Origin: Massilia sp. Se16.2.3 | Lineage (GTDB): Bacteria > Pseudomonadota > Gammaproteobacteria > Burkholderiales > Burkholderiaceae_D | Direction of reading: 5' to 3' | Assembly: GCF_014171595.1 (NCBI RefSeq) | Contig: NZ_CP050451.1 | Coordinates: 1,860,001 to 1,924,000, forward strand | DNA length: 64,000 nucleotides | Shown here: positions 52,101 through 60,789 of the stretch, piece by piece | Position numbering within the stretch: the first letter of the stretch is position 1 | Layout: each line of letters opens with the position of its first letter | The notes under the pieces: model-generated | Databases searched by the model: none | Told to the model about the DNA's origin: nothing | Seen by the model: the letters and a program-made list of their open reading frames with translations, nothing else | Program-made: the position numbers and the translations under genes

Positions 52101-52874
52101 TCAGTGCACCAGCCGGCCCCACCAGTTGCCCTTTTTCTCGGGCGCGACCGCTTCCAGCCGCCAGCTGCCATAAGGGTTGTTGAAGAGCGAGTCCGGACCG
52201 TAGTCGACCGGCGTCGCGGCGACGATGCGGTAGACCGGCGCCCCTTCGCTGACCGAGAAGGTATGCCCGACCTCGATGTCGTGGGCCTCGAGCAGGTAGC
52301 GCGTGAAGGTGCGCAGCAGGTCGGCGGCAGCGGTACGGTCGATCGATCCCTTGCCGATGGCCATGACGGCTTCCGGCAGGCCGAAGTTGTGCATGCCGCA
52401 GGAATACACCTCGTGGCCGGACACGACGAACACGACCAGGGCGCGGTGCGCGGTCAGCAGGGGCAGCTGCTCGCACATCTCGGTCCAGTAAGCGGGGCCA
52501 TGGGCAATGCCGGTGCTTTCCACTTTCACGCCCAGCCCGCCGGCGTCGACCAGGGCCGCGCCTGCACGCATCATCGCCTCGGCCGCCTCGCGCGAGCCGC
52601 CCTTGCCGATCAGGTACACCACGCAGCGGTGTTCGCCCACGTCGTCCATTGCCCCTGAGGCGGCCCAATGCGGACCGGCCACGCGGAAGGCGGCGCTCAC
52701 CTCGGGATCGGCGGCGCCGTACACGAGTTCGCAGGTAAAGCCTGTTTCGGCGTCGCGCAGCAGGTTTTCAATCAGCAGGTGGCCGCTGTCGCCGTCGGCG
52801 ATGTCGTCGGCCAGCGCCTGCTGGCTGTCCCATGGTCCCGGTATGCACAGGATTAGTTCTGGTGTGTCGTTCAT
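52101..52874 (-). CDS. DUF4261 domain-containing protein
   Basis: A 257-residue soluble protein without signal peptide. Segments ELILCIPGPWDS near the start, VVYLIGKGGSREAAEAMMRAGAALVDAGGLGVKVESTGIAH in the middle and MHNFGLPEAVMAIG resemble the DUF4261 family, whose function is unknown. ATG 52874 (MNDTPEL) has AGGAG about ten bases upstream; a longer frame to 53087 crosses a strong hairpin and is unlikely. It is a single gene between ftsY and the TPP enzyme. Confidence 0.65.
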   Translation of the reverse strand: MNDTPELILCIPGPWDSQQALADDIADGDSGHLLIENLLRDAETGFTCELVYGAADPEVSAAFRVAGPHWAASGAMDDVGEHRCVVYLIGKGGSREAAEAMMRAGAALVDAGGLGVKVESTGIAHGPAYWTEMCEQLPLLTAHRALVVFVVSGHEVYSCGMHNFGLPEAVMAIGKGSIDRTAAADLLRTFTRYLLEAHDIEVGHTFSVSEGAPVYRIVAATPVDYGPDSLFNNPYGSWRLEAVAPEKKGNWWGRLVH

Positions 52875-53074
52875 GTCGGTGGGTCTCCTCATGGCGCAGC
52901 CGGCCCATGGATATGGGCGGGATACGCAATCCAGTACAGGAAGAGTGTTGCACGAAAGGCAGATCGGGTGTCGCCCTGTATTGCCGAGCGGATTGATCAG
53001 CAGCGTGCGGGCAAAGACCCACGGGGCGAAGGCGTCCGAGCGGAACGCGCCGCGCTCATCCTTCGCACCCATGG

Positions 53075-53114
53075 GCCTGCGCCGCATCGCCGTTCACCGG
53101 GATGCGGCGCAGGC
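53075..53114. terminator. Strong hairpin after the TPP-enzyme gene
   Basis: Perfect 14-bp stem GCCTGCGCCGCATC (53075-53088) / GATGCGGCGCAGGC (53101-53114) with a 12-base loop, 25 bases after the stop of the minus-strand TPP-enzyme gene. No T run follows, so termination may need Rho or the stem may protect mRNA. Confidence 0.6.
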
Positions 53115-53138
53115 AGCGCCTCCGAGAGGCTGGAGGGC

Positions 53139-54848
53139 TCAGCCGGCCTTGGCGGCCTCGGCCGCCTGACGCATCGCGTCGAGCGTCATGTTCGGCGTAA
53201 TCAGGTTGCCGTCGTAACGCAGTTCGATCAGCGCCGGCATTCCCTTGCCGTTGGCATGTTCGAGGGCCCGCGCCAGCGCAGGGGCGAAGTCGGCGGTGCG
53301 TTCGACGATTTCGCCATGGCCGCCATAGGCGCGTGCCAGGGCCGCGAAGTCCGGGTTATGCAGGGTCGTGCCCGACACGCGGCCCGGATAGGTCTTTTCC
53401 TGGTGCATGCGGATGGTGCCGAACATGCTGTTGTTGAAGACCAGGATGATGACGCCGGCGCCGTACTGCACGGCAGTCGCCAGTTCCTGGCCGGTCATCA
53501 TGAATTCGCCGTCGCCGGCGAAGGTCAGCACCGTGCGCTCTGGATCGACGATCTTCGCCGCCACGCCGGACGGCACGGCATAGCCCATCGCGCCATTGGT
53601 CGGCGCCAGCTGGGTGCGCATGCCGCCGTAGCGCCAGAAACGGTGTGCCCACGAGGCGTAGTTGCCTGCGCCATTCGTGACGATGGTGTCGCGCGGCAGG
53701 GCGCTTTGCAGGTCTTGCACCACCTGCCACAGGTCGAGCGGGGCATCAAGCGGGCTCGCATCGCGGAAGATCGGCGGCTGCGCCTGCCAGGCGGCCAGTT
53801 CCGCGCGCGCTTCCTCGACCGTGTGGCGCCAGGCGCTGCTATCGACCGGTGCCATCGCCGCCAGCATCGCGCAGGCTTGCGGCGCGCCGCTGGCGATCAT
53901 CAGGTCGGCCTGGTAGACGCTGCCCAGTTCCTCGGGGTCGGCGTGGATGTGCACCAGGCGCTGCTGCGGGACGGGCGAGGCCAGCAGGGTATAGCCGCCG
54001 GTTGTCATTTCGCCCAGGCGCGGGCCGATGGCAATGACCAGGTCGGCATTTTTCACGCGCGCGGCCAGCTTCGGATTGATGCCGATGCCGACGTCGCCGA
54101 TATAGTGGGGGTGTTCGTTGTCGAGCAGGTCCTGGAAGCGGAAGGTGCAGGCCACTGGCAGCGCGTTCGCCTCGGCGAAGCGTTGCAGGTCGGCGCAGGC
54201 TTGCGCATTCCAGGTACCGCCGCCCAGCAGCACGACCGGGCGCTGCGCTTCGGCCAGCAGGCCGCGCAGGGTGTCGATCTGCTGCGCGGACGGCGCGCCC
54301 TGCACCGGCTGGTAGCTGCGCGTGTTGGCCACTTCAGCCGTGTCGATCAGCATGTCTTCCGGCAGGGCCAGCACGACCGGGCCGGGGCGCCCGCTGGTGG
54401 CCACCTGGAAGGCGCGTGCGATGTACTCGGGAATGCGGTCGGCGCGGTCGATCTGCGCCACCCATTTTGCCATCTCGCCGTACATGCGGCGGTAGTCGAT
54501 TTCCTGGAAGGCTTCGCGGTCGACGAAGTCGTTGCCGACCTGGCCGATGAACAGGATCATCGGTGTCGAATCCTGGTAAGCCGTGTGCACGCCGATCGAG
54601 GCGTTGGTCGCGCCCGGACCGCGGGTGACGAAGCAGATGCCGGGCTTGCCGGTCAGCTTGCCGTAGGCCTCGGCCATGAACGCGGCGCCCCCTTCCTGGC
54701 GGTTGATGACGAAGCGGATATCCGAATCGTGCAGCGCGTCGAGCACGTCGAGGTAGCTTTCGCCAGGCACGCCGAAGGCGGTATCGACACCGTGGACGTG
54801 GAGCGCGTCGACCAGGATCTGGCCGCCGCTGCGGGAAGGGTGCGTCAT
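53139..54848 (-). CDS. Thiamine-pyrophosphate-dependent enzyme, acetolactate-synthase-like
   Basis: TPP enzyme of 569 residues with the three-domain plan of acetohydroxyacid synthase-like proteins. The N-terminal pyrimidine-binding domain contains the catalytic glutamate in VINRQEGGAAFMAEAYGKLTG, the central domain has RPVVLLGGGTW, and the C-terminal domain has the TPP/magnesium motif GDGEFMMTGQELATAVQYGAGVIILVFNN. A mitochondrial-type substrate assignment cannot be made from sequence; candidates include acetolactate synthase, glyoxylate carboligase relatives and oxo-acid decarboxylases. There is no small regulatory subunit gene (ilvN) beside it, which argues against the biosynthetic enzyme. 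Single-gene unit ended by a strong hairpin. Confidence 0.82.
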   Translation of the reverse strand: MTHPSRSGGQILVDALHVHGVDTAFGVPGESYLDVLDALHDSDIRFVINRQEGGAAFMAEAYGKLTGKPGICFVTRGPGATNASIGVHTAYQDSTPMILFIGQVGNDFVDREAFQEIDYRRMYGEMAKWVAQIDRADRIPEYIARAFQVATSGRPGPVVLALPEDMLIDTAEVANTRSYQPVQGAPSAQQIDTLRGLLAEAQRPVVLLGGGTWNAQACADLQRFAEANALPVACTFRFQDLLDNEHPHYIGDVGIGINPKLAARVKNADLVIAIGPRLGEMTTGGYTLLASPVPQQRLVHIHADPEELGSVYQADLMIASGAPQACAMLAAMAPVDSSAWRHTVEEARAELAAWQAQPPIFRDASPLDAPLDLWQVVQDLQSALPRDTIVTNGAGNYASWAHRFWRYGGMRTQLAPTNGAMGYAVPSGVAAKIVDPERTVLTFAGDGEFMMTGQELATAVQYGAGVIILVFNNSMFGTIRMHQEKTYPGRVSGTTLHNPDFAALARAYGGHGEIVERTADFAPALARALEHANGKGMPALIELRYDGNLITPNMTLDAMRQAAEAAKAG

Positions 54849-55041
54849 GTCTCTGTCATCCTTGTGGATTAATAGTCAGGGCATTCTATGCGAGTGCCCC
54901 AGCTCAGGCTTTTGAAATGGCGACACGAAATTTCAGAAACGACAAGGGCCGGCGGTGCAGCCAATCGCGCCGAAAATAATTGTCGACCTGCAATGGTTCC
55001 CGCGCTAGACTTGTCAAATTAATCATTCGAGGGAGCGCGCG

Positions 55042-55707
55042 ATGCCGATTTCACGACGCCAGCTGGTGCTGGGAGCATTGGCCGCGGGCACCGTCCTGCC
55101 CACCATCGGACATGCGGCCGGCGAGCATCCGCTCGACAAGGTGGCGGTCTGGCTGGTGCCGCTGGACGACTTCCCTGAAGAAATGGCTGCGACGCTGGCA
55201 AGAATCCTGCAGGCCGACCTGAAGATCAAGCTCAGGGCCAGCGGGCGCCTGCCGCCGCTGGATATCCCGACCCTGCCCGGGACCGACCAGGCCATCAGCG
55301 AAGAGTTGCTGCGCCTGGCCCTGCCGGCGTCAAAAATGGCGACCGGATCGGACAGCTATCGCGTCTTCCTCACCATGCGCGACATCAACGCACGCTCGGG
55401 CAACTTCCGCTTCCAGTTCGCCACCCACGCGCCCCGCCAGGCCTGCTCGGTGGTGTCGCTCGCGCGGCTGCTGGAGTACAAGGACGGCGAACCCCGCATG
55501 AGCGAACGCAGCGCGCTGCGCCTGCACAAGATGGTCAAGCGCGCGATCGCCGAACTGCACCGGGCTGGCGCCGCTCGCCCGATCCGACGGACCTGATGTA
55601 CGCGCCGCTGGTGAACCTGGCCGATATCGACCGCATCGACCTCCGGGCACCGCGAGCGCGCTCCGGCTGGCGCGGCGCCGGCGCAAACGCCACGCACGAC
55701 GACGATT
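55042..55707 (+). pseudogene. Tat-signal protein resembling archaemetzincin, frameshifted and truncated
   Basis: The N-terminus MPISRRQLVLGALAAGTVLP is a twin-arginine-type signal. The body, GNFRFQFATHAPRQACSVVSLARLLEY and ERSALRLHKMVKRAIAELH, resembles archaemetzincins (M54). The zinc motif HExxHxxGxxH is replaced (RAIAELH), so it is not a typical protease. The frame changes near 55562; restoring one base reads HLGWRRSPDPTDLMYAPLVNLADIDRI, matching the family's C-terminal CVMxxSxSLxEVD region. The repaired frame then runs straight into a large palindromic element at 55708, which may have replaced the natural end. Assignment is tentative. Confidence 0.45.
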
Positions 55708-55890
55708 TAAGTACTCAACCAAAAATAAATGTGTTTTTGGCTTCCAGAACCGGCGCGTTGCTGCGTCGGCTCGCGTCCGCTTGCGGGGCAGTGCTCGCAC
55801 TGCGGCGCTCTCGCCGTCTTGCACCGCATCCGAACCGGCACGTCCGGTTCTGTTTGCCAAAATTCCCATTTATTTTCGGTCGAGTACTTA
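55708..55890. repeat. 183-bp imperfect palindromic element
   Basis: Terminal inverted repeats TAAGTACTC / GAGTACTTA extend inward through AACCAAAAATAAATG with its mirror CATTTATTTTCGGTC, then TTTTTGGC / GCCAAAA and CAGAACCGG / CCGGTTCTG. Arms are about 45 bp with small mismatches around a GC-rich centre. The AT-rich arms differ sharply in composition from the flanks. It has the look of a MITE-like insertion. I see no gene in 55891-56018. Confidence 0.75.
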
Positions 55891-56018
55891 GCTGCAGGTT
55901 TCAGGCGCCTGGCGACACATCGGTTTGTTTTGGCAGCGACAATACCGTTTGGTGATCCATTCGAAGGTTTTTAATTGGCAGAAGTAGACGGTAGAAAACT
56001 CAACCAGACTCATACACC

Positions 56019-56510
56019 ATGCCACTCGAAACAACCCTCATCTATAGCGAGTCGCTGATTCGGCAAGCGACGTTTGCCTACTGGCGTCGAACAGTCGGCG
56101 TATTTTTTGTGCCGGTGCTGCTGGCGCTGACAGCGTGCTTCCTTGTACTCCTCATGCAGCGCGATCTCTCGTGGATAACGGGGATGATCGGAACGGTCAT
56201 TGGTTTCGGTTATCTCATCTCGGCCAGTCTGTATGTTGTTCACTACAGGAACTCGCTTGCAAAATTTCGTCGTTTCAAAGATGCGATGGTTACATTTCAC
56301 GCGGACAATAACTCGTTCACGATGAAGTCCAGTGCTGGAACATCCACTCTTCACTGGGCTGCCGTGAAAGAGGTCTGGAAATTCGAAGACGTGTGGCTTC
56401 TGCTATTTTCGAAAGCCCAGTTCAGCACGCTGCCTGTCGCAAATCTTTCGCCGGAACTACGACAACTCATTGTCGGCAGTGTCGAATCAGCCGGCGGCAA
56501 GGTTCTCTGA
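56019..56510 (+). CDS. YcxB family membrane protein
   Basis: A 163-residue protein with two membrane helices (VGVFFVPVLLALTACFLVLLM and WITGMIGTVIGFGYLISASLYVV) followed by a cytoplasmic YcxB-like domain of about 60 residues (VTFHADNNSFTMKSSAGTSTLHWAAVKEVWKFEDVWLLLFS). This arrangement matches the YcxB C-terminal-like family, of unknown function. It lies alone between the 183-bp palindrome and the 94-bp repeats. Confidence 0.7.
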   Translation: MPLETTLIYSESLIRQATFAYWRRTVGVFFVPVLLALTACFLVLLMQRDLSWITGMIGTVIGFGYLISASLYVVHYRNSLAKFRRFKDAMVTFHADNNSFTMKSSAGTSTLHWAAVKEVWKFEDVWLLLFSKAQFSTLPVANLSPELRQLIVGSVESAGGKVL

Positions 56511-56560
56511 ACCGCGGTCAGGCCAGCTGGGGTCAGTCTAGCTGGGGTCACAGGCTAGCT

Positions 56561-56654
56561 GGGGTCAGGTCTGACATTTGGACACGATCTCAGCCATACA
56601 TCTTGATGAAGTTTCCAAAAGTAGAGCTCGTGTCTATTTGTCAGACCTGACCCC
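56561..56654. repeat. 94-bp palindromic element, copy 1
   Basis: Begins GGGGTCAGGTCTGACA and ends TGTCAGACCTGACCCC; the inverted repeat is about 31 bp with few mismatches. Just upstream, AGCTGGGGTCA occurs three times in tandem (56525-56567), apparently partial copies of the end. Confidence 0.9.
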
Positions 56655-56832
56655 GGCGTTTTGAGCCGTCGTTATTGCTGTCGTTATTGTGACTTCGTCG
56701 TTATCGCCGGCTGTTCAGGACTTGCGTGCACATGCAATCCAATGCGCCTTTGTTTGTCGACGACATTGACAGCTTGGACGGCTTCATAAAACCAGGTTCT
56801 ATTAAGTACTTGTTATTTAAGCATCTTTGTGC

Positions 56833-56849
56833 TTGGCATGTAAATTGCT
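56833..56849 (+). promoter_or_regulatory. Sigma-54 promoter of the PEP-CTERM gene
   Basis: TTGGCATGTAAATTGCT matches the -24/-12 consensus (YTGGCAYG-N4-TTGCW) throughout. GG at 56835-56836 and GC at 56847-56848 have the required ten-base spacing. The expected transcript start, near 56860, gives a leader of about 35 bases to ATG 56895. The preceding 56655-56832 stretch holds no gene that I can support. Confidence 0.75.
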
Positions 56850-56894
56850 TGTTAGAAATTTTCTGTGCAACATCAATTTATCTCGGAAGACAAG

Positions 56895-57748
56895 ATGAAA
56901 ATTCTGAAGAAACTGGTTTACGCTGCGGCCGTTGCGATGTCGATGTGTACTGCCCACGCTGCTCCTATCGTCAATGAATGGGTATTCAACCCGAATGGCG
57001 GCGGCTTCGACAACGGTCAGCAGGTTTTTGAATACCTGGACGTGAACGGAAACAGCTTTTTTGCCCTGACGCGAACGGACGGGAATAGCTACACGTTCAG
57101 CCAGCATGCCGTCTCAACATCGTGCAAGCCGACTCGAACGGGAGGCTGTTCCCCATTAGCTACCCAGGCGGCAACATCACTGCGATGTTTGAAGCGGACG
57201 GCACAGGACGCTTTGGAGATGCGCTCAGTTTCAGCCGCGGGACGATCAGGATGTATCAGAACCCGACGAATTTGGAGTACGGCGGCACCAAAGGCATTTA
57301 CGGCGCCAACCTTGGAAATCTCATCGCGAGCTTCGATGTGCTCGGCGGTGGAGGCGATGTTGACGCGAGCGGCAGCCCGACCGCGAGCGGTCAGGTCAAT
57401 GTGCTGGCACGCGTGAACATGGACTCGCTCATGCCAGGTTATTTCTTCCGTGGCGACGGCAGCGACCTGTGGGATAAGACAGTCGTGCAATTCCGTTTCG
57501 CGAACGCAAATGTCATCGGCCTTCCCAATGCATTCCTGGTCGATGAAGTTGCATGCCAATACGCCGGCTTTACGGGCCCAGGGTGCAATGGTACGGAGTT
57601 CGCCAATGCGCCAGGCGAATACTTCTTCGTTGGAAATAACGGTCAATTTATCGTATCCGAAGTGCCAGAGCCGGGTTCCCTGGCCCTGTTCGGTATTGCC
57701 ATGCTCGGCGCCGGTATCGTCGGCCGCAAGCGCGCTGCCCAATCCTGA
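56895..57748 (+). pseudogene. PEP-CTERM sorting-domain protein, frameshifted
   Basis: Exported protein with signal peptide KKLVYAAAVAMSMCTAHAAP and a C-terminal PEP-CTERM signal: VPEPGSLALFGIAMLGAGIVGRKR, comprising the PEP motif, a membrane helix and a basic end. Such proteins are cleaved by exosortase and belong to the exopolysaccharide/floc-forming surface. The frame changes near 57111; restoring one base reads QHAVLNIVQADSNGRLF and gives 284 residues. The middle is glycine/asparagine-rich beta sequence with no named domain. It has a sigma-54 promoter and stands between copies of a 94-bp palindromic repeat. No exosortase gene is in the window. Confidence 0.85.
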
Positions 57749-57898
57749 TCGATTGGCATCGATAATCAGGAAAAAGACGGCGCTTCCGAGGTGCCGTTCC
57801 AGCCAGGACAACTGGGGGAACACTGAGCATCTCCTGATGCTCAGGCGTCCGACCCCTGGGGCCCGGTAGCACGGTATGGGCGAGACGCGTGGCGAACC

Positions 57899-57992
57899 GG
57901 GGTCAGGTCTGACATTTGGACACGATCTCAGCCATACATCTTGATGAAGTTTTTAAACGTAGAGCTCGTGTCTATTTGTCAGACCTGACCCC
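57899..57992. repeat. 94-bp palindromic element, copy 2
   Basis: Same length and ends as copy 1 (GGGGTCAGG...CCTGACCCC), differing mainly at the centre (GTTTTTAAACGTAG versus GTTTCCAAAAGTAG). A lone right end, TTTTCAGACCTGACCCC, follows at 58001-58017. Confidence 0.9.
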
Positions 57993-58027
57993 GGCGTTAT
58001 TTTTCAGACCTGACCCCGTGGCGAACT

Positions 58028-58121
58028 GGGGTCAGGTCTGACATTTGGACACGATCTCAGCCATACATCTTGATGAAGTTTTCAACCGTAGAGCTCGTGT
58101 CTATTTGTCAGACCTGACCCC
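58028..58121. repeat. 94-bp palindromic element, copy 3
   Basis: Third copy in the same orientation, only 35 bases after copy 2, with centre GTTTTCAACCGTAG. The interval 57749-58292 consists of these repeats and holds no gene that I can support. Confidence 0.9.
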
Positions 58122-58292
58122 GGCGTTATGAGCCCGCCGGTAGGAATGACCCCGCCGTTTAGGAACAGGCGAGGAGCAGGCCCTTGCACGGTGTCGAGGT
58201 CAATGCCTCAGCCAGGCTGCGGCACCGTGCGTACCGTTGCGCTCAGAGAAACCAGACCGGCGCGGCGGCTATTTCTCCACCGACAAAGCCGG

Positions 58293-59408
58293 TCATTTCG
58301 GTTTGGCCGGACTCAACTGCGCAAACAAACTCCCGGCCAAGCCCATCAACACCTGGTCGGCGCCCATGTCCGGCCCTGCATTGGCCACCATCAGTGCCCC
58401 GGTCCCTTGCTCGGGAAACAGCACTGCAATGGCCAGCCAGTTGCCGTCCGAGCCCTGATGCACCAGGACGGGACCCTGGCGGCCCGCGATCGATTGCTGC
58501 ACCCCCCAGTCGAGGCCGGCTGGACTGCCCGGCTGCGCCGTCTGCATCAGCCGGTAGGACGCAGGCGAGAGCAGCTTGCCCTTGCCTGCCGCCCCGGCCA
58601 GCTGGTCCAGATTGAACTTCGCCCAGTCCTCCAGGCTCATGTGCAGGAAGCCCGCGGGCGCGTACATGCGGGGCGCGCCGTCGTTGAGTCGCGCCATGTG
58701 GCGCATCGGCTTACCGTGCTGGTGGCCACGATTCTGACCCTCACCGGTGTTGCCGAAGCCGGCACGCGTCATGCCCAGCGGCTTGAATACCTCTGCGCCC
58801 ATCAGCTCCTCGTAGCTTGCATGCGCAGCGCGCTCGGCGATGACGGTGGCGACAATGAAGCCGGCGTTGCTGTAGCTGAAGGTGCCTGCTTTCGCTTCAG
58901 GCTTGTCCTTGAGTGCGACGGCTACATAGCTCAAGCGCTGCTCCGCGCTCGGGCGGCCGTCGCGGAAAAATTTCACCATCGTCTTATCGTTGCGCAGGTC
59001 GCGCGGAAAGCCCGCGCGGTGCGAGAGCAGTTCGACCAGGGTCACCTTGCGGTATTCCGGCCGCATGCTTCCCGCCATGTCGGGGAGCATGGCGTCGAGC
59101 GGAGTGTCCCATGCAAGCACGCCGCGTTCGACCAGGCGGGCAATCATGGCTACTGTCATGACCTTGCCCGTCGAACCGATCAGCCACACATCGTCGAGCG
59201 TCACCGCGGCCTTGCTTCCCGCCTCGCGCACGCCCAGCACGGTCTGCGCCGAGACGGCACCGTCGCGCAGGATGACGGCGCCGACAGCAGGCACTTTCGA
59301 TCCGGACTTTGCCGATGCGATGGCGGCCGACAGCTCCTCCGATGGGGTCGCGGCAGCTACTGCAGCCAGGCTGAAGGCGGCAACGCCGAAGAGAAATCGT
59401 TTCAGCAT
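58293..59408 (-). CDS. Serine hydrolase of the beta-lactamase/esterase (class C-like) family
   Basis: Secreted 371-residue protein with a signal peptide (RFLFGVAAFSLAAVAAATP). Motifs of the PBP/class C beta-lactamase fold are present: S-x-x-K in LIGSTGKVMTVAMIA, Y-x-N in GTFSYSNAGFIVATV, and HQGSDGN replacing the KTG box, as in EstB-type esterases and D-aminopeptidase relatives. The substrate is not predictable; esterase or peptidase on cell-wall fragments is as likely as beta-lactamase. ATG 59408 (MLKRFLFG) starts the signal peptide. It converges on the 94-bp repeats. Confidence 0.82.
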   Translation of the reverse strand: MLKRFLFGVAAFSLAAVAAATPSEELSAAIASAKSGSKVPAVGAVILRDGAVSAQTVLGVREAGSKAAVTLDDVWLIGSTGKVMTVAMIARLVERGVLAWDTPLDAMLPDMAGSMRPEYRKVTLVELLSHRAGFPRDLRNDKTMVKFFRDGRPSAEQRLSYVAVALKDKPEAKAGTFSYSNAGFIVATVIAERAAHASYEELMGAEVFKPLGMTRAGFGNTGEGQNRGHQHGKPMRHMARLNDGAPRMYAPAGFLHMSLEDWAKFNLDQLAGAAGKGKLLSPASYRLMQTAQPGSPAGLDWGVQQSIAGRQGPVLVHQGSDGNWLAIAVLFPEQGTGALMVANAGPDMGADQVLMGLAGSLFAQLSPAKPK

Positions 59409-59766
59409 ACTGAATCCCTTTTTTTGATTTTGGTAGCCGAAGTGTAGCGGGCGCGATGGCAACCTGGTCTATATTGCGATGAGTGGAAGAATGCCGGCAA
59501 TAGAATGCAGTAATTGCTGCCAAGCTCACTGGATACACGCAGTTTCTCCTCGGTCGTCCGGCCCTCAAGGAGTCAATAGCACCGGCATGGGGCCAGACGC
59601 GGCCTCTGAAGATCGTGTGGCAGGCTTACTCGCCTTGAAGCGCTGCGCCGTTTGTCGCCGACCAGTGCCGTTCAACCCATCGAGTCCACCGCTTGTCTCG
59701 GCAGGCTCGTGCTACGGTCACCGGCTGCATATGCTGTCGGCTCGATGAACTCACTCCAACCGGCAT
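59409..59766. other. Intergenic region without a supported gene
   Basis: Divergent promoter region of the serine hydrolase and the NTF2-like gene. An 89-codon frame (59479-59748) lacks protein character and conserved start context. I see no repeat or strong operator. Confidence 0.5.
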
Positions 59767-60270
59767 ATGAAACTCGCTCTCACCGCGGCCTTGCTGGCCA
59801 CGCTCGTCCATCCGCTCACCGCAGCCGCGCAAGTCACCAATGACAACTGGGAAACCACATTACGACAGTTTGACAGCGACTACTGGAAAGCCTTTAACAG
59901 TTGCGAAGTGCAGAAAATGACGATGATGAATGCCGAGGATCTGGAGTTCTATCATGACCTTGGTGGTCCGATGCGCGGCCGGCAGGCATTTGCGGATGCG
60001 ACCAGCAGGAATATCTGCGGCAAGCCGGACTGGCGCCTGCGCAGGGGAGAAGTGCCCGGAACGGTCCAGTACTACCCGCTAAGGAACAATGGGACTGTAT
60101 ATGGTGCGGTCATCACCGGTGAGCATTACTTCTACCACCTGAACAAGGGCCAGCCCGAGCGGGTGGAGGGAAGGGCGCGTTTTACGCATACCTTGCTGCT
60201 CAAGGATGGGCAGTGGCAGGTTGGGCGGATGCTCAGTTTTGATCACGGGCCGGCAAAACAAGCAGAGTAA
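59767..60270 (+). CDS. Secreted NTF2-like (DUF4440/SnoaL-type) protein
   Basis: A 167-residue protein with a signal peptide (LALTAALLATLVHPLTAAAQ). The mature domain resembles the NTF2-like cone fold: WETTLRQFDSDYWKAFNSCEVQKM, EDLEFYHDLGGPMRGRQAFAD and the closing ARFTHTLLLKDGQWQVGRMLSFDHG. These domains form small pockets for ligand binding or simple enzymology; no specific role can be given. It precedes rnpB by about 115 bases. Confidence 0.7.
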   Translation: MKLALTAALLATLVHPLTAAAQVTNDNWETTLRQFDSDYWKAFNSCEVQKMTMMNAEDLEFYHDLGGPMRGRQAFADATSRNICGKPDWRLRRGEVPGTVQYYPLRNNGTVYGAVITGEHYFYHLNKGQPERVEGRARFTHTLLLKDGQWQVGRMLSFDHGPAKQAE

Positions 60271-60384
60271 TGACACCGTCACTATCCCGCCAGGCTGAAC
60301 GCTCACCTGTAGCAGGCGTGTCAAGGTGTCGCCAGGCCATCTCCGATCGCCTGGAAGATCGCGCATCGGTTACAATGCTGACCG

Positions 60385-60732
60385 TGAAGCAGGCCAGACA
60401 GCCGCTGGCTGGCACCTGCAAGGGTGCCGGCGGGAGGAAGGTCCGGACTCCACAGAGCGGGGTGACGGTTAACGGCCGTCCGCTGAAAGCCAGGCGCAAG
60501 CCGGGTATAAGGCGAGGAACAGGGCCACAGAGACGAGCGTATTCAGTTACGGTGAAACGCGGTAACCTCCACTCGGAGCAATTCCAAATAGGCACGCGTT
60601 GATGTTGCTCGCGGAGCGTGCGGGTAGGAAGCTTGAGCGCCGGAGTAATTCGGCGCCTAGAGGAATGGCTGTCATAGGGGCGTCCCGCAAGGGAGACCAC
60701 TACACAGAATCCGGCCTATCGGCCTGCTTTAC
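60385..60732 (+). ncRNA. rnpB: RNase P RNA (class A)
   Basis: Catalytic RNA of ribonuclease P, which matures tRNA 5' ends. Helix P1 pairs GAAGCAGGCC at the 5' end with GGCCTGCTTT near 60730. The conserved core is clear: GGAGGAAGGTCCGG near 60433, GGGTAAGG-like GGGTATAAGGCGAG, ACAGGGCCACAGAGACGAG and the 3' AGGGAGACCACTACACAGAA-type segment near 60690. Length of about 348 bases is normal for bacterial type A. TACAAT at 60371-60376 is the probable -10 element. It is followed directly by glpK on the same strand. Confidence 0.93.
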
Positions 60733-60789
60733 ACTAATTCTTGTGCCCGGTCTCACGCCGGGTGCCATCTCGTCAGCGGCGGAGTGGTC

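Noticed and set aside
52968..54872. 634-codon plus-strand frame over the TPP enzyme
   Set aside because: Lacks any domain; the minus strand has all TPP-binding motifs in one frame.
56561..58121. CRISPR-like array made of the three 94-bp units
   Set aside because: Units are palindromic and unevenly spaced, with a gene between copies 1 and 2, no spacers of constant length and no cas genes.
58128..59447. 439-codon plus-strand frame antisense to the serine hydrolase
   Set aside because: The minus strand has signal peptide, SxxK and YxN motifs; the plus frame is Arg/His-rich noise.
59479..59748. 89-codon frame upstream of the NTF2-like gene
   Set aside because: No ribosome site, no conserved pattern, proline/serine/cysteine-rich chance composition.
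60385..60732. Short protein-coding frames within 60270-61168
   Set aside because: They overlap the structured RNase P RNA, whose conserved core and P1 helix explain the sequence.
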